Positions 55,883 through 64,000 of a stretch of DNA of 64,000 bases are shown here, one piece after another. Position 1 is the stretch's first letter, and each line of letters begins with the position of its first letter. Source of the stretch: Prorocentrum cordatum (taxonomy: Eukaryota > Sar > Dinophyceae > Prorocentrales > Prorocentraceae); contig CAUYUJ010020281.1 of NCBI GenBank assembly GCA_963575745.1, forward strand, positions 711,527 through 775,526, read 5' to 3'. Under the pieces are notes generated by a model, which worked only from the letters and a program-made list of their open reading frames with translations, did not search any database and was not told the DNA's origin. The position numbers were made by a program, and so were the translations under genes.

Positions 55883-57780
55883 AAGACGAGGCGCCTGGCA
55901 GTGGACTGTCGGAACGAGCACTCTGCAGCAACCGCGGTTGGCCTGGGAGGCGCTGCTTCTGTCCCTGTTGCACGTTCCGTTCCGTGTCGCCCTGGCTCGC
56001 CCCTGGGCCCTGGAGCTCGAATTGTCGACTGCAGCGCATGCGGCGCGGGGGCAGATACAGCGGACGCAGCCGCCTCCCAAGAGGCAGATGCCGCCGCTAT
56101 CCGTCGACTGGTGGAGGCCGATGCGCGCCCCTGCAGAGCGACGACAGTGCTCCCGCCGACGGAGCCCCAGCTGGGGAAATTGGAAACGGCGCGCCTGGCT
56201 CCACTGGCCCCAGCCACGCCCGCGCTGTCGAGTGCGCCGCCCATCCCAGCGCCCCGGTCGGCGGTCCATCCTGCAGCCCCGAAGCGCAAGCGTAGATGCC
56301 ATCGCTCCTCGTGCCCCGCGACACCCCTGTGGAAGAGGCCCTGGCGTGGGGGGGCGAATGGCGCAAACAGCGACTGGGGCTCCGACCCCGCCCCCGACGC
56401 CCCCTTTCCGCTCCCCAGCCCGGGCCAGTGCCCCTCCCATCGACGCCCGCAACGGCTCTGGGACCCACTCTTGGCAGCCGACCACCCGTCGAAGCTCTGC
56501 CTCGACGGCGGCAGGCGACCTGTGCCCCGCCCTCGCTGGTCCTGCTCAGCGCCCTCGCTGGGGGGGCGGGGGCGACGACGCCGCGGGCGAACTGGGCAGA
56601 GGCGCCCTGCCTGGGGACTCCCCTGGCGCCTCAACCGACGCCGCGCCCGACGTCCTGCCCGAGGCCTCGTTCGGGGCTGCGGCCGACGACGCCTGCGACA
56701 GCGGGCCTCAGTCGGCAGCCGATTCCCGCGCAACCCCATCCCCTGATTTCGACCAGCGGCCCCGCGTGGGCCCTGGAGCTGATTGCCGCGGCAGCGCGGG
56801 CGGGCGCGGCGGTCCGCGACGGCGCGAGCCCGGGCGCGCCCAGGGGAAGGCTGGGACGTCGCGAGAGGACCGCGGCAAGGACGTCGAGGCGCTATGCGCA
56901 CCACCTCGCGGGCTGATCTGGTGAGAACCCCTCGAAGGCGAGACGCCTGGCGAGTGCGTCAAACGGCGCCAGCGCGAGGCTGGGCCCACGTTCGCCAGTG
57001 GGTGGCGCGCCTTCTCCGCGGCGCAAGACGAAGGCAAGCGACGCGTCGTTTCTGACCCTGGGAGACGGTCGGCCGCCCTTTCTCCACGGGCTCGCGGCCA
57101 CAGGGCACGACGTAACGGTGTGGGCCGAACGAGAGGGCGTGGTGCTGCCACGGCGCCAGCACAGGAGGTGGCACGAGGCCCCAGCTGGGGCCCGTTGGTC
57201 CGTTGGCCCTGGGCTGGGTCGCTTTGCTCACGCCGCCCCGACCTGCGCCACGTTGTCTCTTGCATGCATGGCCGTCTCCAAGCGGCTTGGGATTCTTGCC
57301 CCCCTGATTGCCCAGTCGCTTCTTTCAGAGATGCTTCGGCTTTTTGCCCCTCGCGTCGTTTCCGCCCCGCTGCGCCTTTCGCGCTGTCCGTTCCGCCCGT
57401 CTCTGCCTTTCCTCCTCCCCCCGCATCCCCCCCCCACTGGCGCCGCCCTGGCGCCCCTCGCAGCAGCCCTCTGCTGCTCCAAGCACCGGCCGCTGGGCGG
57501 CACTGCCTGGCCTGGTTGCTACGCGGCCCCTCCACGCGTGGCTCCCGTTATCGCGCTCATGTTATATCGCGTTTCACATACTCCGAGTTTCTTACTAAGC
57601 GTTGGGAGGGGCGTCACCCCCGCCGACAGCCCCACATCGACCCCCATCGCGGGCACCCACGCGCGCCGAAGGCGCTCCGACCCCCGTCGCGGCGCGACGA
57701 CGAGGCGAGGTTGACCCCCGTCGGGGGGGGTCCCCCCCACGCTTATCAAGGACCCTAGAGTAAGGTCCGCCTGCTTCGCA
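55883..57780. other. Long GC-rich region without recognisable gene
   Basis: Open frames of 200-420 codons overlap on both strands, as expected at this GC content. I see no domain, signal peptide or cysteine module. Part of it may be coding with unrecognised exons. Confidence 0.35.
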
Positions 57781-57997
57781 GCACCAGATTCTGCTGAACC
57801 TGGTCGTCGTTGGCTGTGTTACTTACGGTGCTTCTGGCTTTGGCCCCGGGTGCTGGTCTGCACCTGGTCTACCCTTGACGTCTAGTGCGGAGGCTTTACC
57901 TGGTCTTGCTCGGAATGCTATCGACTTCGCTGCCTGGTATCGCCCCCGCCGTGCCTCGGCAACCTCTGAGGACGGCATGCGTGGCTCTACCCTTAGG
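57781..57997 (+). other. Unidentified open segment
   Basis: A plus frame reads HQILLNLVVVGCVTYGASGF and continues Pro/Leu/Ala-rich to the MITE end at 57998. Composition is more balanced than its surroundings. No family is recognised, and it is joined to MITE sequence downstream. Confidence 0.25.
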
Positions 57998-58035
57998 TCG
58001 GGCCTGTCCCCCTACAGGGGGATTTTGTGCAATTA
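57998..58035. mobile_element. TCGGGC-type MITE, left end only
   Basis: TCGGGCCTGTCCCCCTACAG then GGGGATTTTGTG. The rest of the element is missing. Confidence 0.7.
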
Positions 58036-58560
58036 CCCTGCGACGTACCCAACCCATGTGCATCAAATGGCAAGAGGAGTAGGCCAACATTGGCAGGAAC
58101 AACGACAATGTAGACACGGTGATTTGTTGCGCAATCTACATGGGACGCGCATGCGTTGCACGACTCACAGGACGACGATCGAAAGAACGAGGATCCAGGC
58201 CCCAGGCTCGAAGAAGAACGGGGACGGGAACGAGGGGCAGGAGGAGGATGGAATGGGGGGGCGAAAGGCCATCGCGGCAGCAGCAGCATGCATGGAGCAG
58301 GAGAAGCGGGGAATAGGACGACAATGAAGGTGGCGGGAGGAGACAGAAAAGCGCCGCGTTTTCAGGTACACGCTAAACACTGAGCGCTGCCTGCGCCATG
58401 TCGTCGCAGCGTTCCACAGGCTCAAACCTGCTTATAGTAAGTGCAAGAAGCGAGCGAGACTTAGCTCGCCCGCTAGCTTCTCCGCCTCATCCCCTGCACA
58501 TTTAGTGCGGGAGCTGAACGTTCGCAGGCGCGCCGCCAGGTCTGCGGGCGGCCCGCGGGA
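58036..58560. other. Unique sequence, no gene recognised
   Basis: GGA-rich near 58200-58330. Otherwise unremarkable. Confidence 0.35.
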
Positions 58561-59820
58561 AATGACACATTTTCACAGATCGCAGCCCTCCAGGGATGGC
58601 GAAGTCTAATCTGAATCCCCGTATGACGTCACTCCGCTGGCCACCCCAGCACCCCTCGAAAGTGGCGACAGGTTCGCAGATCGCAGCCCCCCAGAGATGG
58701 CGAGGTCTAATCTGAGTCCCCGTGGGGCGTCACTCCGCTGGCCACCCCAGCAGCCCTCGAAAGTGGCGACAGTTTCATAGATCGCAGCCCCCCAGGGATG
58801 GCGAGGTCTAATCTGAGTCCCCGTAGGGCGTCACTCCGCTGGCCACCCCAGCAGCCCCCGAAAGTGGCGACAGTTTCACAGATCGCAGCCCCCCAGAGGT
58901 GGCGAGGTCTAATCTGAGTCCCCGTGGTGCCTCACTCCGCTGGACCCACCAGCAGCCCTCGAAAGTGGCGACAGTTTCACAGATCGCAGCCCCCCCCAGG
59001 GATGGCGAGGTCTAATCTGAGTCCCCGTGGTGCCTCACTCCGCTGGACCCACCAGCAGCCCTCGAAAGTGACGACAGTTTCACAGATCGCAGCCCCCCAG
59101 AGATGGCGAGGTCTAATCTGAGTCCCCGTGGTGCCTCACTCCGCTGGACCCACCAGCAGCCCTCGAAAGTGGCGACAGTTTCACAGATCGCAGCCCCCCG
59201 GAGATGGCGAGGTCTAATCTGAATCCCCGTGGTGCCTCACTCCGCTGGACCCACCAGCAGCCCTCGAAAGTGGCGACAGTTTCACAGATCGCAGCCCCCC
59301 CCAGGGATGGCGAGGTCTAATCTGAGTCCCCGTGGTGCCTCACTCCGCTGGACCCACCAGCAACCCTCGAAAGTGACGACAGCTTCACAGATCGCAGCCC
59401 CCCAGAGATGGCGAGGTCTAATCTGAGTCCCCGAGGTGCCTCACTCCGCTGGACCCACCAGCAGCCCTCGAAAGTGGCGACAGTTTCACAGATCGCAGCC
59501 CCCCGGAGATGGCGAGGTCTAATCTGAGTCCCCGTGGTGCCTCACTCCGCTGGACCCACCAGCAGCCCTCGAAAGTGGTGACAGTTTCACAGATCGCAGC
59601 CCCCCCCCCCAGGGATGGCGAGGTCTAATCTGAATGCCCGTGGTGCTTCACTCCGCTGGACCCACCAGCAGCCCTCGAAAGTGGCGACAGTTTCACAGAT
59701 CGCAGCCCCCCCCCAGGGATGGCGAGGTCTAATGTGAATCCCCGTGGTGCCTCACTCCGCTGGACCCACCAGCAGCCCTCGAAAGTGGTGACAGTTCCGC
59801 AGATCGCAGCCCCCCAGAGA
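58560..59820. repeat. 101-bp tandem satellite, 13 copies
   Basis: CAGATCGCAGCCCCCCAGAG recurs every 100-104 bp from about 58575 to 59799. The unit continues ATGGCGAGGTCTAATCTGAG, TCCCCGTGGTGCCTCACTCC, GCTGGACCCACCAGCAGCCC and TCGAAAGTGGCGACAGTTTC. Early copies have GGCCACCCCAGC in place of GGACCCACCAGC, and some have extra C residues. A two-register higher-order pattern (CCCCAGAG versus CCCCCAGGG) alternates irregularly. Not a CRISPR: it has no unique spacers. Confidence 0.97.
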
Positions 59821-59964
59821 TGACGTAAAAGGCAAGAGAAGAGAAGAGATGAGGAGAAGGCAAGCAAGAGAGGAGAGGAGGAGGGAAGAGAGGGGGGGGG
59901 GCGGGAAGGAAGGAAGGTGGAGACCGCAGTGCTCTATTCAAAACGAGTACCCAACGCAGGAGGG

Positions 59965-60079
59965 TTGGGAAAAAATATGCAAAACATAATCAACAGATGC
60001 CCAAAAATACTCAACAAATAGTCCCCAGACTATTTTTTGAGTATTTTTGAATATTCCCCCTGTAGAGGGACAGGCCCGA
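59965..60079. mobile_element. TCGGGC-type MITE, right portion
   Basis: AATACTCAACAAATAGTCCC, CAGACTATTTTTTGAGTATT, then ATTCCCCCTGTAGAGGGACA ending GGCCCGA. The left terminus is missing. The central AATAGTC/GACTATT hairpin is perfect here. Confidence 0.8.
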
Positions 60080-60480
60080 CTTAACTCTACCCTCATGCTT
60101 CGTCCAACGAGTTCGACCTCTTGCTGTTGCAATTCGGCACGCGCGTGAAACATTTTGCATTGTCTGAGCGTGGCTTTCTTTCCCCCGGGCCCTCCTCCGG
60201 CCCATTCTCCACGCCCTGCGCGCGCCTCCCCCGTCCTCTCGTGCCACAGTTTGCCCCCTTGTGCCCCGCCGTAGCCCGACCGCCGCTTGATCGCTTGCAA
60301 GCGCTGTCTAAAGACAATGTCGAACTCACATTGCCGCTCCCTATCGTGCGGCCATCAACATAAACACGATCGAGGATCAGAAGCTGGAACCAGGGATGGG
60401 GTGGCGACGGAGTTATGGCGCCCACCCGTTGAGAAATCAATGAGCCTGAAGGGAGGCAGGGGGTGATGAACAGGGTGAGG
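60080..60480. other. Unique sequence, no gene recognised
   Basis: Moderate composition; nothing identified. Confidence 0.35.
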
Positions 60481-60484
60481 GGGA

Positions 60485-61275
<791 letters not shown>

Positions 61276-61299
61276 TTGATGATGGTGATGACGATGCTG

Positions 61300-61660
61300 G
61301 CGATGATGACGAGGAGGAGGAGGAGGAGGAGAAAGAGGAGGCGGAGGAGGAGGAGGACGTGGAGAAGAAGTCGGAGAAGGAGCAGTAGGAGTAGGAGCGA
61401 GGAAGAGCAAGGATTTGAGAGAGGAGGGGGGAGGAGGCCTCGTCGGACTTGGCAAAGGAGATGAAGGAGGAGGAGTCGGAGAAGGAGGAGGAAGCGCTGC
61501 GAGCACCCTCCGAGCACCATCTGAGCGACCGCGGGGACGGAGGAGGGAGGAGGAGGGAGGACTCCTCCCTCGTCCTCCCTCCTCGGTCTTCCGCCTTCTC
61601 CTCCTCCTCCTCCTCCTGCCCCCATTCTCCCCCTCCTCCGCTCCTCGCTTGAGACTTCTT
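61300..61660. repeat. GGA arrays passing to CCT
   Basis: (GGA)n at 61308-61370 and 61455-61500, then GGAGGGAGGAGG at 61535-61565 facing CCTCC at 61565-61640, a short inverted arrangement. Confidence 0.9.
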
Positions 61661-61689
61661 CACCAGTGGTGACCCTGAAATTTAATCAT

Positions 61690-62220
61690 TAACAACAGCT
61701 TCACATATAGAGGGCGGGTCGTTTTCAACATGTGGCTCTCGTCTCAGCGCCGCGCACATTCGCTTTACAAAGTTGCAAGAGTTTCACGGCTTGAGGGTGG
61801 GTCGTTTTCAAAAAGTGGCTATCGACCTAGCGCCGCACACATTCGTTTCAACAAATAGAAGAGTTTCTCGGATGGAGGGCGGGTTGTTTTCAACATGCGG
61901 TCCTCGCCTTAGCGCCGCGCACATTCGTGTTAAACATTGTGCAAAGTTTTACGGGTTGTGGGCAGTTCCTTTTCAGAATGTGGCTCTCGCCTTAGCGCCA
62001 CGCGCAGTCGTATTCTAAAATTGCAAGTGTTTCACTAATTTCCACGATCAGCGTACCAGATACTGTGTTTTGGGAAGATTCAGGATTATGACTGTGCAAC
62101 AGCTACGTTGATTAGCGGTGTTGGAGTCCCAGGCATGGCGTTCTGGCACGACTCAGGATCGTCAAGACGCAGTAGTCAGGTTGATCCATGGCGCTGGGAT
62201 CCCGAGAAAGATGTTTTGGC
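61690..62220. repeat. 83-bp repeat family, locus 3, inverted
   Basis: Reverse-oriented units (GGGCGGGTCGTTTTCAACAT, GTGGCTCTCG, AGCGCCGCGCACATTCG) run 61700-62035. The inverted leader, TTCTGGCACGACTCAGGA, follows at 62110-62160. Order and orientation mirror loci 1 and 2. Confidence 0.75.
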
Positions 62221-62780
62221 ATGCGTCAAGGTCTTCAAACGGTTGTCTTCCAACGAGGCAGTTCCCTCAGCCGAAAGGAACCCTTGCAAGGGCCTGTGAA
62301 GAGAGAGCTTGGAGGGAGGGCTCACCCCGACATCCTTGATGGCTCTTGGATTAACACTGGTCCTCCTCCTCATCCTCCTCCTCCTCCCTGGCCCCTCCTC
62401 CTCTCTGCTCTCTCCTCTCCTGGAGGAGGAGGGCAGGGAGGGAGGGGAGTTTGTGTTATTTGGGGAGGGCCGCGCAACTGCCCTGCGCCCAGGGGCATCA
62501 TGCTCCCGGTGCAGTCAGCTCTGGAGGAGTGAAGGGGCCCCGGGACACACAAATAAACAGACACAACTAACAGGATTCCCCATATCTTCTGTATTTTCTG
62601 GGTTTTGTCTTCCCCCCCACGTCCTAGGTTTTCAAATATTTTCTCTGGGGGATCGGCCATTCATTGTGTCTGTGTTTTTTGTTCCCTCCTGAAGGAGTGC
62701 TGGAGGACCACGAGGCGGGCCAAGACCCGGGCGACCCGAAGAGGCGGAGGCAACCACCAACACCGCGTCGGATCCTCCCA
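62221..62780. other. Unique sequence with a short CCTCC tract
   Basis: Pyrimidine tract at 62362-62420. No gene recognised. Confidence 0.35.
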
Positions 62781-62785
62781 CGGGG

Positions 62786-63085
62786 GGGAGGAGGAGGAGG
62801 AGGAGGAGGAGGAGGAGGAGGAGGAGGAGAGAGGAGGAGGAGGAGGAGGAGGAGGAGGAGGAGGGGGAGGAGGAGGAGGAGGAGGAGGAGGAGGAGGAGG
62901 AGGAAGAGGAGGAGGAGGAGGAGGAGGAGGAGGAGGAGGAGGAGGGAGGAGGAGGAGGAGGAGGAGCAGGAGGAGCAGGAGGAGCAGGAGGAGCAGGAGA
63001 AGCAGGAGGAGGAGGGGGAGAGGAGGAGGAGGAGGAGGAGGAGCAGGAGGAAGCAGGAGGAGCAGGAGGAGGAGGAGAGGGAGTG
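62786..63085. repeat. (GGA)n array
   Basis: About 300 bp, mostly pure GGA with AGGAGCAGGAGC units at 62965-63005 and 63045-63070. Gly, Glu or Arg homopolymer frames result. Confidence 0.97.
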
Positions 63086-63262
63086 GGGGGGGAGGCAACC
63101 ACCAGCAGCGCGTCCGATCCGAACACGCCTCGGGCCGAGTGTGGCAGGCCCCGCCTGCCTGTGCACGCGGGCCGCGGGCCGCGGGAGAGCAGGGAAGGGG
63201 GACGAAAGACAGGGAGATCAGGGGCATAACCACGGGAACGCGAAGGCCCAGGACCTTCAGGG
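63086..63262. other. GC-rich spacer between purine arrays
   Basis: Contains CAACCACCAGCAGCGCGTCC, an echo of CAACCACCAACACCGCGTCG at 62750 on the other side of the array, so the array is bounded by a 30-bp direct repeat. Confidence 0.6.
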
Positions 63263-63345
63263 AGGAGGGGGAGGAGGGGGAGGAGGGGGAGGGGGAGGAG
63301 GGGGAGGAGGGGGGGGCGGAGGGGGAGGAGGAGGGGGAGGGAGGA
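63263..63345. repeat. GGAGGG purine array
   Basis: GGGGGAGGAGGGGGAGG-type units. Confidence 0.9.
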
Positions 63346-63940
63346 CCAGGAAGACTATGAGGACGGAAGGTGAGGTCTTCAGATGCTTCTGGAGGTTCCT
63401 GGAGGCCTGCACATGCCAAGAAAGGGCCATCCACTTCAGAGAACTCGACCACCGATTCTCTTCGAATGACGACGAGCATGACAACGACTACGACCATCTT
63501 GCGATCATGTGATCCCGCACATTGCTTTGGCCTTCAATTGTTCCAACCGCCCGCTAAGTCTATTAACCAACGCCTTTTCGGGGGGCTTCTTTTCATATTA
63601 GCTCCTGGAAGAAGAGTTCAGCAACGCTCTCTATATGCGCACCATGCCGCCATGGCCGTCATGCGAGCTAACGCGCCCACGGGCAAATCACCAGCTTGAA
63701 AGAATTGTGAGGATGCCTCGGGCGAGAGCGCCGTTCCTGAGTTTTGGGGCCTCTGGCCATAGCGCCTCGGAGTACAGTGTGAGGAAAAACCGGGCAGGGA
63801 CACTTGTCATCAACAACTGGGAATTTGAACCAAACCCGCGCTCGAGCGGGAGCCTCGCTTGAAATGGACATGTAGCCGGCGTCGACGCGAGAGCGCCCAG
63901 AACTGTTTCAACATCAAATTGATGCTTGTCTAGAAGTGCA
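63346..63940. other. Unique sequence, no gene recognised
   Basis: Moderate composition, several frames of 60-110 codons, none recognisable. Confidence 0.35.
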
Positions 63941-63942
63941 CC

Positions 63943-63946
63943 TTCA

Positions 63947-63996
<50 letters not shown>
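63943..63996. repeat. (GAC)n array at the right edge
   Basis: Eighteen perfect or near-perfect ACG/GAC triplets running to the window end. Confidence 0.97.
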
Positions 63997-64000
63997 CCCC

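Noticed and set aside
59229-59426. Repeated 65-codon ORF starting MVPHSAGPTSSP
   Set aside because: It is an exact by-product of the 101-bp satellite; two units of 101 bp happen to stay open.

Overview
This window looks like nuclear DNA of a dinoflagellate. Four things support that. (1) The minus strand at 43242-43228 carries 15 contiguous bases of the conserved dinoflagellate spliced leader, directly upstream of a LINE-like open region. (2) Several decayed non-LTR retroelement fragments of a type I associate with dinoflagellate genomes are present. (3) Three minus-strand mini-exons encode one cysteine-rich module, and two of them are bounded by AG acceptors and GC donors. (4) Much of the window is low-complexity DNA: (CCT)n/(GAG)n, (GAT)n, GTC, pentamer and hexamer arrays, and a 3.7 kb AC-type array. 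There are no bacterial operons, no Shine-Dalgarno-led genes and no recognisable tRNA, rRNA or CRISPR. Nearly all long open frames between 4.5 and 64 kb are by-products of short-period repeats.

Layout. 1-4.1 kb: one uninterrupted minus-strand frame of 1,342 codons running off the left edge. It encodes a reverse-transcriptase-type protein with intact palm motifs and is the best protein-coding gene here. 4.1-18 kb: tandem repeats, (CCT)/(ATC)/(GTC) arrays, three kinds of inverted-repeat element and the first cysteine-rich exon (14.5 kb). 18.1-26.9 kb: three copies of a roughly 1.5 kb composite repeat; the third is interrupted by a graded microsatellite of about 3.7 kb. 27-36.3 kb: arrays, pentamer satellites, a 77-bp tandem array, foldback elements and the second cysteine-rich exon (32.2 kb). 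36.3-48 kb: three decayed minus-strand LINE fragments, a hexamer and a 73-bp array, an 83-bp repeat family, and two small elements whose flanks show likely target-site duplications. 48-54 kb: a low-complexity coding-like stretch split by an AT-rich palindromic segment, the third cysteine-rich exon (50.9 kb), and degenerate minisatellites. 54-64 kb: more foldback/MITE copies, a 13-copy 101-bp array, (GAT)n and (GAG)n arrays, and a reverse-oriented copy of the 83-bp family.

How it fits together. The window is mostly gene-poor, transposon- and satellite-rich DNA. The likely functional content is the RT gene at the left edge and possibly the minus-strand cysteine-rich exons, which could belong to one gene with very long introns or to separate relics. 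A family of short elements with TCGGGC-type terminal inverted repeats (two full copies, one diverged full copy, three partial) and a GC-rich foldback family (three copies) record recent mobility.
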